Made by a program: the position numbers and the translations under genes. The notes under the pieces were generated by a model that did not search any database, was not told the DNA's origin, and saw nothing but the letters and a program-made list of their open reading frames with translations. 64,000 bases of DNA from Mangifera indica (lineage: Eukaryota; Streptophyta; Magnoliopsida; Sapindales; Anacardiaceae): assembly GCF_011075055.1 (NCBI RefSeq), contig NC_058147.1, forward strand, positions 9,734,001-9,798,000, in the 5' to 3' direction. Numbering within the stretch: position 1 is the first letter of the stretch; every line of letters begins with the position of its first letter. Positions 49,579-62,314 of the stretch are shown here, in pieces.

Positions 49579-50179
49579 TATGTTTGCATGTGAATCTCTT
49601 CCTAGTCAAATAATAAACAAATAAAAATTCCTTGACAAATTTCTTATGTGTTTATATATATATATATATTAATCATTATTAAAAAAATTAATTTGGAGGG
49701 AAATGTTACTTTTCAGACTATAAAAACTTTAAATAAAGATAAAATTGTTAGTTTTTAAACTCTAGAGAGAAAAATTTAATGAACTATATATTATAATAAT
49801 ATTATTAAATTAAAGATTTTACTCTTATTTATAATTGAAAATTTTAACCGAAGTTAATTCATAAATGAGTATTTAAGTTTTTCACCTGCTGCAGATATAT
49901 TTTTGAGATTAGATTAAAATTTAGGTGAAAAAATAGTCATTTTGCCATTATTATAGTTATTAGTTATTACTATTTTTTTTTTTAATCAATAAGCGTGGGG
50001 CAATGTGAATTCTAAATCCACTTGTAACACCCATTCTCTTAAAAAACCAATAGTCTAAATCTAAAATTTTAAATATTAGTTGACTGTTTAAACCAAGCTT
50101 AGCGATATAAATAAACAGATTTAGTTGTCTATATTAGTAATTTTACTTTTTAGATATTTTAGCAATTGTAATGGACTTT
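49579..50179. other. Right continuation of module T copy 1 and spacer
   Basis: 49587-49670 continues module T copy 1 and matches 57107-57215. It is followed by a sequence ending AAAATAGTCATTTTGCCA near 49945, which looks like the right end of a GGCCAAA-family MITE, then unclassified sequence before module B. Confidence 0.6.
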
Positions 50180-51570
50180 AAATTTTTATTTTACATGATA
50201 ATTATAATTTAAAACAATTATGAAATCACTTTACCTTTATTAATTTGTGTCTTATTGTAATTAAAACCACAATTATCTTGGTGGGATTCTCTTGGGAATA
50301 CTCTTCATATTTATTTTGGTAGGATTCTCTATCCAAACTCTTCCCTTTTGTCAATCCTCTTTGAACATGCTTAATTATAAATTAAATTTCTTAAGCTTTC
50401 CTTGTCTTTTTTTATTCTTTGTATTGGATTATGTTCCCCTTTATCTCTTGATAATTTTATTTTTTCACATATTTTTTTATTATAAAATTAAAAAACTTAT
50501 GTGCTGAGTTGTGGTCTTGTAGGTTGTAATAAATATAATAAAAAGTAAATGAATGAAGTCAAATCTGTAAATTTAATATAAACACAATATTAAATAAAAC
50601 CAAATTAATAAATTTATTTTAAGAGTGAGGTCACTAGCCCCCCACTCATCACTAAGGAAATTTGTTCTGATCAATAGAATGCAGTTTTTTTTAATTGTTT
50701 TACTAATGGAATTTTCCTCATTGACATTTTTTTTTTAATCTTTAGACAAAAGCAAGCCATTCCAAAAAAATAAAAAGGTGGTTTGAGAAAAAGGTAGGCC
50801 AAATGGGCATTGAATTTATTAATGTAAGTCACATAATATTTATTTATTTTAAAGATGTTTTAAAAGAACTTTTAATTGTTTATAAATAAATATTTTTGAT
50901 GCATATGAAAATCATTTAAAAAGTTCCACATTAAACTTGGACCCCCAACTCCCAGTATCTCCTTATAGGTGTCCCAATCACTAAATTGTACACTATTATT
51001 TGCAAAATTGTAAAAAAGAAGATGGATTTTAGTGCCACATACTTTATTTCATTATTTTGGCTTAGGTTATTTATTATGGTTTTGATTAGTCCCTAACTTC
51101 ACATGTAGTTTTATTTATAATTTGTTGTATAACCTAAGTTTGACTTCTCTTGTTGAGCAAATTGTACACAATGGTTCGCAAAATTGTATTAAGGAAAACA
51201 AATTCTAGTATAACATATCATTTTGCGATACTAAAATTCATTGCAAAATTATAGCGTTGTATTCTTAACTAATTTTCTAATTAAGTCTAATTTGTTATGG
51301 TGATTAAGTGCGATTTTAACATACACACACACACCCACACACACATATATATGTTTTTGATTAATTTTAATTTCATATTTTTCATATATAATTAGATCAC
51401 AAATTTGATAGAAACTTTTTTATAACATCTCTTGCAATCTAAAATATGTCTTGGGTTTCAGTATTTGCACAGATATGCCAACATCTCTCATATGTATCAC
51501 ATATCACTTGAGGATGCTAAGATGTGCTTAGTTAAATAAAATGTGAGCTTTTTAAGTTTTTAAGACACGT
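50180..51570. repeat. Module B, copy 3
   Basis: Matches 33771-35107 along its length, starting TTTTATTTTACATGATAATTATAATTT. It contains a CA-rich microsatellite at about 51323-51346. A 165-bp insertion-like stretch separates it from the next module A. Confidence 0.75.
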
Positions 51571-51734
51571 TTTGGGTTAAAAAATCCAAATGCAAAATCA
51601 TAATGAATAATGTGTCTAAAATAAATAATATCTTGACAATAAATTAAACTATTAGATTAAGATATTATAAATGATATTAAAACTACTCTGCATGTCTATC
51701 GCTCAAAACACTTAGTTCACCTGCACCTGTTTTA

Positions 51735-53145
51735 CAACATGTTAAACTATTGAACTAAGGATGTTACAGTTTTTTTGCAAATATAAGCCTAATCTTTTAA
51801 GTAAGAGCAAAAGCAAGAGGGTTCGAGAAGTTGTGTTTGAAAAGTTGTTAGCTTTTTAAAGTGGAGGCATTATCACCATCACCTACATAAAAAATGAGAT
51901 TGATGACCAAAAGATATTAATAACTCTAAATTTTTATTATTTCAAGATTTTCTCAAGATTTTGTTGGAATTTTGATAAATGGAATATGAATGTTTGAACA
52001 TAGAGAAAGTGAGATTTTGAAGAAAAGTAGGAAAGTTTTGCATGAAAAGAGAATTGTATGTCAAATATGACAATCGTTCCTCTTTTTAAAGATTAGACTT
52101 CATTTTCAGTTGTTAGGATGGACTTAATTATTTGTTGACAAAAGAGTTTTTTTAAAATCATAAATGTTTTTATTTAGTTTTTTCTTTTATTTGTTTATTT
52201 CGTAACATTTCAAAATTGTTTTATTAAATTGTACACAAATATCTCAAATTTGTTGTTTCAAGAAATCGTTGTCTTAAGCATGCATCAAAAGTATATTGAG
52301 TGTTTGCCCTCATATAAGATCCTACACATTAGAAACTGGTTACAAGGGTATATTAATCTTCTATAAGAGGTCATGTTGAAATTAGTAAGTGACAGAGAGA
52401 GAACCCAAGAGAAACTATTGCCGTTTGAGTCATTAATGATATGCCAAATGATTATTTTCCACCCAAAGTTTGATGACCTGACACATTTACACTACTTTAG
52501 TTTTAAAAAATTGTTATCCATTTCCGTTAATGTATTTTGTTGGGTTTTTTCTAAAATAACTACCATACCTTTTATTAAAATTATGAAACTATCTTAACAC
52601 TTAATATACATATTAAATTACTAATATATTTTTATTAATTTAAAATTTTAACAATTATATTCCTAAAAATATTAAAACTTTAATCAACCTTAGAATGTTA
52701 CGTTTTGTTAAATTCATTGAGGGTATAATTATAATTTTTTAAACTATTGATGGGTATATTATAATTTAAAAAATTTCAAGATCACCTCAAACTTTTCAAA
52801 TTTCTAAAAAAACCCTTAATAATTCATTGACATCGTTAACATTTTAAAAAATTACAGTTTACTTTAAACACATTGTTATTTTGAAAAGAAAAAATAGAAT
52901 AAAAAACATATACAAAATGACATCTTTATTTTTTCACTTTATAGAATTTATTAATAGAAGTAGATGACGAATGATAATCTAACTTTTTAAAACTTAAAAT
53001 ATAAGAATATATATTTCCAACAAACCTTAGGCAGGAAATAGTCTTTTGGCCTTATAAATATGCCAATGGGTTAGTAAATTTGGAATTTCATTTGGGCACT
53101 CTTTTGTGGTATTCTAGACCTTGTGGGGAAAAGATAGTATATTGT
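51735..53145. repeat. Module A, copy 4
   Basis: Complete copy with the internal MITE at about 52443-53051. The MITE ends are GCCAAATGATTATTTTCCAC and, inverted, GGCCAAAAGACTATTTCC. Confidence 0.75.
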
Positions 53146-55073
53146 TACAATATATAATATAAATAGATTTATAAATACTTATCTCATTACCTATTTGTCA
53201 TTTATTTTAACAGGAAAAACTTAACAACAGAGTGATTTTCATTATTATTATAAATAATTACCCAAGAGATTTTTGTTATTTATTCTATGCTAAGGTGTGT
53301 TCTCCCGAGGTGACAAGACTTGAATTCATTAAAAGTTATTCAAATTCAAGAAATATAATTTTTGAAAGGTGAATTTTCAAGAAAATTTATTATGATAGAA
53401 GAAAAAACATATTTAATTAAAATGTAGTGCTTAGAAAAGCGATATGCCCCATGGATTGAAGTGATTTACTGTAGTACTATACAAGTTGTTATGGAAATGC
53501 AATATATACATACAAAATATCTACCAGTTAACATTTTTATATATAAAAAGTTATATTAAAATATATGTAAAATAGACATTTTGTGTTACAAATTTGAATG
53601 AGTTAAGCTTCAAAGCTCATATCGATAAAATAGAGAAATTTTTTCTCCACTTTGTAATCTTCTTTATGCATAATAAAACACTCTTCATTGTGTGTATGTG
53701 ATTTTTCCCATATTGAGTTTTCCACATAAATACTTGTGTTTATTATGCATTGAGTATTTGTGTATTTTTACTGTTTAATTTTCTTTGTGTTTAATAACAG
53801 TGGATTATTGCTATAAATCCTATTTATATTTATAAGTTTATCCAAGTTCACCCAATTTATGTTTGAGTGATTTTGTTTTTCGAATACAGTTTTTTTCCCA
53901 AGTAGCAAAAAATGATAAAAAAGCTTTATTCCATTTTGTATCTTTTAGGGGAGTACATATTTAATTGAGGTTGCCCATGCCATTTTCCCCTTAATTCTAT
54001 TAGGATCTCAAATGTAAAGTTTAAAACTTAAATTTCATATTGAAAAATATAAGTTTCTAGTATAAGGTTTATACGGTCTTAGAGTCTCAAATCTCAATAA
54101 TTAATTTTTGAGATGTGGTTCTCTTAAGAATCATATAATTTGGTATTAGATTTATGCCCACGTCTTCTAATTGTAATATTCGCCTGTTAGCTCCCCTAGT
54201 AGGGAGCTAGCGCATAATCAATTTGCCTATGTGCTAATATAATTAAACGATACAAATAATTATTGACATTACAATAACCACCAACCATTTAGAGAGAAAA
54301 GTATCAGTTCACAGGCAATCCCAAAAAATAATTAATAATTTTAGTTTTTAGTAATCTAGAAATCCTTCGAAACTTCTTCACAAATCCAACTTCGAAATTG
54401 CATTTCTGTTTTTGTTTTCGCTGATTCGACCTTTTAGCCTCCAGCCCAAATGACAATGAAATGGGCCCTGAAAAAATTTGGGCCATTTATGTACTCTGCT
54501 TTAGCTTAGTTTCTTTTTATTGAGTTTTTATAAGTATGAATTTTCAATTACAAGTTTCACACAAAAAATTGTTTTCCTAAATTAAATAAAATTATTTTCG
54601 ATAATACCGTTTTGATCATGAGGGTAACAGAAATGTTATATAAAATTTAATATTTTATAAAATATTCTACTTAAAAAAATATTATATAGCTAAAATAATT
54701 AATTATTTTCTTGAAAAAAATATTTGCATTAAAAATTAGTTATTGTCTATTTTTAAAGTGATGAAGACATTAGATATATAAATGGCGAAGGATACATGTA
54801 ATATTTTGGAAAATAAGTACAAAAACAAATTAAAGAAAAAGTAGAAAACAAAATAGGAGGTACTCACGAGAGTAAAGAATTATTTTGATTGAGAAGCCGA
54901 AAACTGAAAACTTCTAAATATACCGTAGTCAATGTGTTGACCAAAGAGTTCTATGATTGATTGACATCATTCTTTTCTTTTTTCTTTTTTTTACAATCAT
55001 AATTTTAACGTATTAGTGTATAATTAAATATACAAATGATGTATAATCATATGGTGGAGTAATTGAATTGTAT

Positions 55074-55621
55074 TAAAATACTATTTCCAACTTGATTTTT
55101 GCTGAATTGAGAAATTCTCACATTTTAAGAAGTTAAATTCCCACCCATCATCCACTCTTATTAGTGAATTCCTTTAAATGAAAATGCTGAGAAGTTATTT
55201 TTACAAATTGTAATTTTTACAAATTGTAGGGGTGGTCAAAGAGTTTTGAAAGTTAAAAAAAAGTTTAGGTGTGTTTTTGAAAATTTTAAAATTTCAATAT
55301 GCCTTTATTTAATTTTAAAAATAACAGTTATATTCAAAAAACATACCAAAATATAATATTTTAAAATAGAGTTTTGATTTTTTTAAGAAATTTAAGTGAT
55401 AAATTTTTAAATTTGTGAGAATATATAGATAATTTGACATTTATATTAAGTGTTAATAATATTTTTATAATTTTAATAAAAAACAAAGCAATAATTTTCA
55501 AAGGAACTTAATAAATTCACTAAAAAAAGTAGATGATGGATGAAAATTTGATTTTTTTGAAACATAAATGATAAGATTTTGTCATTTCATCAAACTTTGG
55601 GTGAAAAATAATCATTTGGCC
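55074..55621. mobile_element. Diverged GGCCAAA-family MITE in module T copy 2
   Basis: The right end reads GGCCAAATGATTATTTTTCAC on the minus strand. The left end (ACTATTTCCAACTTGATTTTTGCTGAA) is eroded. A counterpart lies at about 40338-40983 in module T copy 1, so it predates the duplication. Confidence 0.55.
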
Positions 55622-55666
55622 TTTGAATTAAGGATAAACTAATCTCCAATTGTGTATTTAAAAGTA

Positions 55667-56248
55667 GGCCAAAGGACTACTTCCCACCCAAGGTATGCCT
55701 TTTTTCCAAATTCTGCGCCCCCCCACCCGGTTAACTTTGATAATTCAATTTACCTACCCATAGACTGTTAAAAAAAACGGTTTCAAGGGTAAAATCGTTA
55801 TTTTATTTATAATATTAAAAATAAACTTAAATTTTATTTTATTTTTCCTCTCAAACCCTAAAAACCAATAATTTTCCCCTAACCTAAGTTTTCAAAAATA
55901 ACATTTTTCCCCCTAGGGTTTTCAAACTTTTACTTGAATTTTTCGACAACGATCGACGATCTCTAGGGGATGCCTCTTTCTCCCTGACGTCTCTTTTTTC
56001 CAACTGTGTGACGTCTTCCCCTCTTAGACTGGGATCTGAAGGTTTGGAAATCTTAAAGGAAAAATACAGTTTTTGAAAACTTGGGGTGGGGGAAAATTGT
56101 TAGTTTTTGGGGTTTGGGGGGGAAAATGATATGACTAACGGACTCAGTTAATTTTAACCGCCCATGGGTGGGTAAATAAGATTTTTAAAGTTAGTGGGGG
56201 TGCATTTGAAAAAAAAACAGACCTTGGGTGGGAGATAGTTCTTTGGCC
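55667..56248. mobile_element. 582-bp MITE, GGCCAAAG family, with 9-bp target duplication
   Basis: Inverted ends are GGCCAAAGGACTACTTCCCA and GGCCAAAGAACTATCTCCCA, followed by CCCAAGGT on both sides. The flanks TTAAAAGTA (55658-55666) and TTAAAAGGA (56249-56257) match at eight of nine positions. A 9-bp duplication with long inverted ends suggests a non-autonomous Mutator-type element. The interior has no coding capacity. It is absent from module T copy 1, so it inserted after the duplication. Confidence 0.8.
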
Positions 56249-57215
56249 TTAAAAGGATGTCTACATAATGTTGTTCTAATTTTAATGACGTCAACAGTAA
56301 TAGTGAACATATTACCGGCCCAATAAGTTTTTTAACGAGATTGGATGTATTATCGGGCACACTTAGCACTTTTCTTTTTTGGAAATATATATAAATATAA
56401 AATACAATTTGAGATTAAAAAAAAGCCTAAGATAGGAGCTATGAAAATAATTTTGAAATTAAAAAAAAGAATACTAGTAATTAGGAAGTATAAATAATTA
56501 CTTGATATTGTTTTTGTTGCACTTAAATGAGGAGGGTTGGGGGTCAACTTAAAAATTTAATCAGTTAAATCACCATCTACCCATTTAACCTAAATAATTT
56601 ATGATCATTAATACATTAAAATGAGTTATGGCACTAATTAAATAAATAATAATAATTTAGATTGAAAAATAAAGTTGTAATTATTCATCTTTAAATTTTA
56701 AAAGAAAAAATTGTTGATTTTGATGAAAAAAAAAAAATGAATGAACAATATAAAAATCTTAAATAAAATTTTAAGCCTAAATTAAATTATATATGTTAAA
56801 GGATTAGAATGAATATTCCAAACTAATTACATATATTTATTCAGCATTTTTAAAGGTTATAAAATAATTTTCATGTCCCTTTCAATAGTGCTACCAAATT
56901 AAGAATACTTTGAACTTAGAAAACAATAATACAATAACAATGATACATCCTCTTCATTGTTGCCGTCCTTGTGGAAATTAAACAAAATCTTTTTTTTGAA
57001 AACAAACACAAAATAGAAGAAAACAGAAGTCACTCACGACTCACGAGCCCACAAAAATATATGATTTGATAGCAAAAGAAGAAGCTTCCAAATTTAAACA
57101 TCTTTGCATGTGAATCTCTTCCAAGTCAAATGATACATAAATAAAAATTCCTTATTTTTTGATAAATTTCTTATATGGGTTATCCATTTCGAACTCGATA
57201 AATATATATATATAT

Positions 57216-59851
57216 ATATTATTAAAACCTCGTGAATCATGTGGGTGATATATAATTATTGTATATTAATTGTAGTTTAACTTTGGTAAGAGATTAATTA
57301 AGAACCTAATTTTATTAAACAACAAAACCGTATCAAATTATTGATCACGTGCAACTGAACCCTTTTGTTGTTGTCCTGGAGACTCATGTGAAGAGTGTCT
57401 GTGCGTGTGTGTGTATAGTAATCCCGTGCCAAACCTGATTGAACAAATATTTTGGATTTTTTTCCAAGGGAGAATTAGAAGATCGTGAAGGTTGAATTCG
57501 GAATTAAAGTTTGCTACTTTTTGTTTATTATTTAAGAATGTCGGATGGGAATAATAAAAAAAAAAGCCATTTCCTTTATCCTTACTTTTGATAGATACTT
57601 CAAATATGTGGAGACGTATCGACATGTTTACATCAGGTGTGATGGTAAAAGCATAAGCTGGAATTGCCTAATAGAAATGTAAATATGTTTCATTCAAACA
57701 GCCGTAATATTGTTTTGTTATATTGTAATTACGATGATGTAGGTTAAGATTTAAACTATATCATGGTAGAATCCTTGACCGAACTCAAAATAGTTCAATA
57801 AGACCATCTCTTATTATAGTTTAATGATAAATTACAAGAACAACAATCAAACACTTTACTTATTTGCTAATTAATTGAAAACACGAATAGAAATTTTACT
57901 AATAAGAGATAATGAGAAAACTCTAAATGACAAAATATCTTTCAAGAGATGGTATTTGAATGTATCATTGCAAATAATGTCTCCCAAAACACACAAAACT
58001 GGAGTAAAATATCTCCCAAGAAAAGGTATTAGACTACATCATTATAAAGAGTCTCTTAATATACATGAAACTGGACTCTCATTAGGTACACACTATATAT
58101 CTATTGCCACCAGTGTTGCTTCTTCATGTAACACCTCCTTCTAGAAACACCACCTTCTGGAGGGAAGCCCACCTATTTAGACTAATTAAACATGCAATCG
58201 CTTATAAGAACTTCACAAATCTCATTAATAATTATGTATTATCAAAAATTATTAAAATACCCTTTATATTAAACCTATGCAAAAATAAACAAAAGAAGTT
58301 TGAAATTCGTCAAGAAGAAACATTCAATCACAGTCCATAGTGTGTAGCAAATAAAATGTCAACAACCCATATGATTGTTCATGAAATAAATTGAAATGCA
58401 TAAATATATAATTGCCCCTGTGCCACTCTATATGCATTGACTACTATTAGCCCTACAACAGTTACAATCAATTATACCTACAAAATTATAAAAAATAGGA
58501 GTGTGAATAAAATCACTCAATAAGTAGAAAACTCAATTTTTATTAAAATTTTAAAATACTTTTGATCAATTCACTTTAATTAGAACATCGTGAGTCTATT
58601 TTTAATTCCAATTGTAATGACATGGATTCTAGTTTCTCTAGGAATACCAACAACAATTTTTCAACGATAATTAATAAGATAATTGTATGACTTTTAAACT
58701 AATAAAATCTTTTTTTTTATCCTCTTGTAAATAGAACTCACTTTGTCAAGAAGTTTCCCAATACCATCACCAAATTTTTTGAATTAATCTATTAAAAATT
58801 TTTAGATTAATATATAAATAGTCAATAGTAAATATTAATTATTCTTCAATATTATTATTATTATTGTAGTGTTCACAATGGAAAGATGACCTTGAAAAGA
58901 AAGAAATAATTTGAATCAAAGTGTAAAACATATTGATTTGTTTGGCACTAGTTACCATGATTCCGAGTGCTTTGGTGTGATATAAATGGTGTCAAAGTTG
59001 CACACAAACGTGCAAAGATTATAATTACTTATAATTAGCTCCATTAACGAGCTTTTTACACAAACTTTCTTTGCACATTGCAATTTCTTATCCGACGAAG
59101 TTGCTATTATCATAATAACTTACTTTAATTACAGGTAGAATAGATTGTGTAATGTCACAAAATATATATTGTACAAGATATTCAACCATATACTAATTAT
59201 GTCTATTTGTTATTAATTTGAGTTATGTAATTATTAGATTTTAAAATTACTATTGATAACTTGAAACCCAGTATGAGTCGAAGGAATATAGACACATATG
59301 TTTGCCTTTCTTCTAGCAATTTCGCACATACTGTGTTGTGCTTGTCTTTCTCTTACCACTTTAGCTAGATCCAACTTCTACTGTTTTATTCTAATTTTTG
59401 TAGATTTTAAGTCCAATTATTCTCCTCAATCTTCAAATATAATTAAGAAAATTAAGGTTTATCATATTATATACATCTTCTTAAATTAAGAGTGAATATA
59501 AAAATAATTAAATCCTTTCAAATTTTAGAGGGTAAGAGTTGGTTTAACTAAATTAAACAACTAATACACTATACACACACCATATTAAAGGTACGAAATC
59601 TATCATATGTGAAATTCATTTAAGAGTTCTATCATGAAATAAGATTTCTTTGATACAAAATTTAATTTAAATAACAATATCTAAACCAAAATAAATTATA
59701 AACAAGATTTTTTTGGGAAGTTTCTAAACCAAACCAAATTATAAACAAAGTTTGATTTGAGTTGTTAAATTTTGAAAAACAGTTTATAATTTTGGGAAGT
59801 TTCTAAACCAAACCAAATTATAGACAAGATTTAAAAAAAAAAAAAATACAT
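57216..59851. other. AT-rich intergenic DNA, no gene recognised
   Basis: Contains an approximately 72-bp imperfect tandem pair at about 57928-58072 (AAAATATCTYYCAAGARA to ACTGGA). An imperfect pair of TTTGGGAAGTTTCTAAACCAAACCA units lies at 59710-59820. The open frames here, including a 95-residue minus-strand one at 57338-57625, resemble nothing I know. Confidence 0.5.
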
Positions 59852-60320
59852 AGAGGCCAAATGACTATTTTCCACTCAAGGTTTAATGAATTGACAAAAC
59901 TCCTACCCTTTAAGTTTGAAAAAACAATTTTTTTTCACATGTTAATTTTTTTTCATAAAATTGTTGAACAAATTAAAAAAAACCCTCAAGGTAATTAACA
60001 CTTTATCCCTCAAATTTCATTAAATAATTTTTTGTATTCTTAATTTATATTAATTTCAATAAAATTAATAAATAATATATTAAATAATTTTTTGTATTAT
60101 TCATTTATATTAATTTTAATAAAATTAAAAAATAATTATTAGTCTAAGTATCAATAAGAGTGTCAATGACATATAATCGTATGTTTGGTGAATGTAATTT
60201 TTTTAAAAATTAGGGTTATTAAAAAAAATTATAAAAAGTTGGAGGGGAATTCAAAATTTTTAAAATTTCAATATGCCTTCCGATGATTTCAAAAATAATA
60301 ATTACATCTTTAAAAATTAA
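59852..60320. mobile_element. GGCCAAA-family MITE fragment
   Basis: Left end GGCCAAATGACTATTTTCCA followed by CTCAAGGTTTAATGA matches the family. The interior resembles the module A MITE (AAAATTTCAATATGCC). No right end was found, so it is truncated or diverged. Confidence 0.6.
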
Positions 60321-61620
60321 ACATAACACAAGATTTAATGCAATAATTTTTGGTTCATTCTATTTTTAAAGGCTAATGTAATGATTTAAGCTTTAGAAGT
60401 AACATAAATTGATATAATCTGTATGTTGTATAAAGGATTGTTTAAAACATATGTTATAAAACTAATTTACATATTTACTGTATATGTATTTTTTGTTCAT
60501 TTTACATATTTATTTGATTTATTAGATAATTATAAATAAATTATTATTTATTAAGTAGAAATTATTTGGAGGAGAATGATTAATAATTTCAAACTATAAT
60601 TCAAACTAATTAAAACTATATTTTTTAGTTTGGTTTGAAATTTAAAATAGTTTGGTTTATAATTTTTTCAATTATTTTTTAATTTTGATTGAAAAAATTC
60701 TTAAACCGTATTAATTAGACTTTGCATACCCCAAAAATTATCTCCTAGCTTAAAACAACGTCAAATATAAATAACGCAACAATTATGTTATTATAAATAT
60801 TGATACAATCATTTTAGTAAATATTGTTTGAGGTTAAACTCGTTTTTGTACTACGAAATATAAATTTGGTCTTTTTAAAGAAAACTTGAAAAATCCGTTT
60901 CCTTGCATTAAGAAAAAAAATAAAGTTCAAATTTTCCATTTATCTAGAATTTAATTTAAAATTTTTGTTTTCTTAATATAAGATGTATAATTTCAAGAAT
61001 ACACGTTTGCTTGGAATAAATCAAAATTCTTTCAAAATTTGGGATACCATATTTAATGTTTGCATAAATATAAAAAATTATAAACATATATTAAAAATTA
61101 AAAATTTGTATATAAATAATAACATATCACTATGTGAGTGAGTGTATTTTCAATTTAAAATTATTTAATCATATAATAATATATTATTATTTGTATATAA
61201 GTTTGTGTTTATAGTTTATACACATAATTTTATTAATTACGATATAATTATAATTTTTTTTATTTAAAAGGCCAATAAATAAATAAAGAGCATCGGCTGC
61301 GACAAGCAAGCTTGTAATCAGAGATCCAGATTCCAAATTTAATTTGGGGACAAAAACAAGCTAATTTGTCAATAAACAAATCTTGTTCTGATTCAGAGCT
61401 GAGTTCTACTACAGTGCTCGATCAGTCCTCACCTCCATGTGAATCTGATGTGTTCCCCAACAACTCCTCATGCCCATACCATCATCCATTCAGGCATGGC
61501 CTTTTCAATTATCACCGTCACCACCGCTTTTTTCTCTTTTCCCATTTTGCCCTCCCTATATTATTATTTTTATATATTTTATGAGTTTGGGCATCACTTC
61601 TCTCTATCTCCATCTCTTTT
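60321..61620. other. AT-rich upstream region of the DUF688 gene
   Basis: Contains a MITE-like inverted repeat (below). A less AT-rich stretch at 61290-61520 probably belongs to the promoter of the gene at 61697. Short open frames in this stretch are not recognisable. Confidence 0.5.
61105..61215. repeat. Short MITE-like inverted repeat
   Basis: TTTGTATATAAATAATAACATATCA on the left pairs with the inverse of TAATATATTATTATTTGTATATAAG on the right, around a GTGAGTGAGTG-containing centre. A related AT-rich phrase occurs at 62500-62560. Confidence 0.6.
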
Positions 61621-61630
61621 GTATAAATAG
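61621..61630 (+). promoter_or_regulatory. TATA box of the DUF688 gene
   Basis: GTATAAATAG lies 67 bp upstream of the ATG at 61697. A canonical plant TATA box at this spacing would place the transcript start near 61655. Confidence 0.65.
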
Positions 61631-61696
61631 AAACATTCAAGATCAAGGGAAAAAAATTGAAGTCTCTTCTTCTCTACTTCTCTGAAGTCTAAAGCT

Positions 61697-62314
61697 ATGA
61701 ATTCGTCTACTAGTCATAACGTTGGTGCTCAAATTGTTGCCAAACGCACCTCTTCTCGACGAACGGCGTCGTTTTCGTCTTCATCTTCATTTTCATCCAC
61801 TTCGTCATATTTTCCCGACGATTCTCCTCTCAGTCCTGCCACCCCGCTAAGATTTTCTGGGGTGCCATTTTCTTGGGAACAATTACCCGGAATTCCCAAG
61901 AAAAATAATATTAACAACAACGTGCTCAAAAAGAAGGAATCTTTCTTGAAACAACTCCCTCTTCCGCCTCCCCTTACACACCCAAACTTGAAAAACTTAC
62001 ATTTCAACCCCAACATCGGAGTGAAGAAGAAATTCAGCGGCAGTGGCGATCACAGCTTTAGAAAGGATCCGTTCGTAGCCGCATTGGTTGAATGTTCAAA
62101 AGGAGATGATGACAACGATGAAAATGACGATTCAACGAGCAGCAAGCTGTTTTTGAATGTGGGGAAAGTATCAAGAAGTATAAGTGACAGGTTTGGATTT
62201 GTAAATCTTTACACTTCTTGTAAAAGAACTTGTGCAGTTTCAGAATCCATAGTTTATCTTCCGAGGTCTAGCAGAACATCTTATGATCTAATTCATCGCC
62301 GCCGTTCACGCTGA
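61697..62314 (+). CDS. DUF688 family protein, function unknown
   Basis: An intronless frame of 205 aa with a TATA box upstream. The N-terminus is basic and then Ser-rich (residues 14-40). The family hallmark GVPFSWEQLPGIPK lies at residues 55-68 and is followed by a Pro/Leu-rich segment (QLPLPPPL). A conserved-looking DPFVAALVECSKG precedes an acidic Asp/Asn run around residues 135-145. The C-terminus is basic (HRRRSR). There is no signal peptide or membrane segment. DUF688 proteins are plant-specific and many are longer. This short form appears complete because start, motif order and stop are clean. No biochemical role is known to me. Confidence 0.85.
   Translation: MNSSTSHNVGAQIVAKRTSSRRTASFSSSSSFSSTSSYFPDDSPLSPATPLRFSGVPFSWEQLPGIPKKNNINNNVLKKKESFLKQLPLPPPLTHPNLKNLHFNPNIGVKKKFSGSGDHSFRKDPFVAALVECSKGDDDNDENDDSTSSKLFLNVGKVSRSISDRFGFVNLYTSCKRTCAVSESIVYLPRSSRTSYDLIHRRRSR

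Larger units (their letters stand above)
53146..57215. repeat. Module T, copy 2 (contains the empty site of the MULE)
   Basis: Aligns in blocks with 38541-41573 plus 49587-49670. It has its own MITE at 55667-56248. At 57091-57115 the sequence AATTTAAACATCTTTGCATGTG is uninterrupted, whereas copy 1 has 8 kb of MULE at this point. It ends in a (TA)n tract. No coding signal was recognised. Confidence 0.75.

Noticed and set aside
54186..54210. Small perfect hairpin TAGCTCCC with GGGAGCTA
   Set aside because: Isolated 8-bp stem in repeat-derived DNA; no T-run, gene end or other context gives it meaning.
57338..57625. 95-residue minus-strand frame
   Set aside because: No homology recognised, part of it comes from a short GT repeat, and no promoter or splice context was seen.
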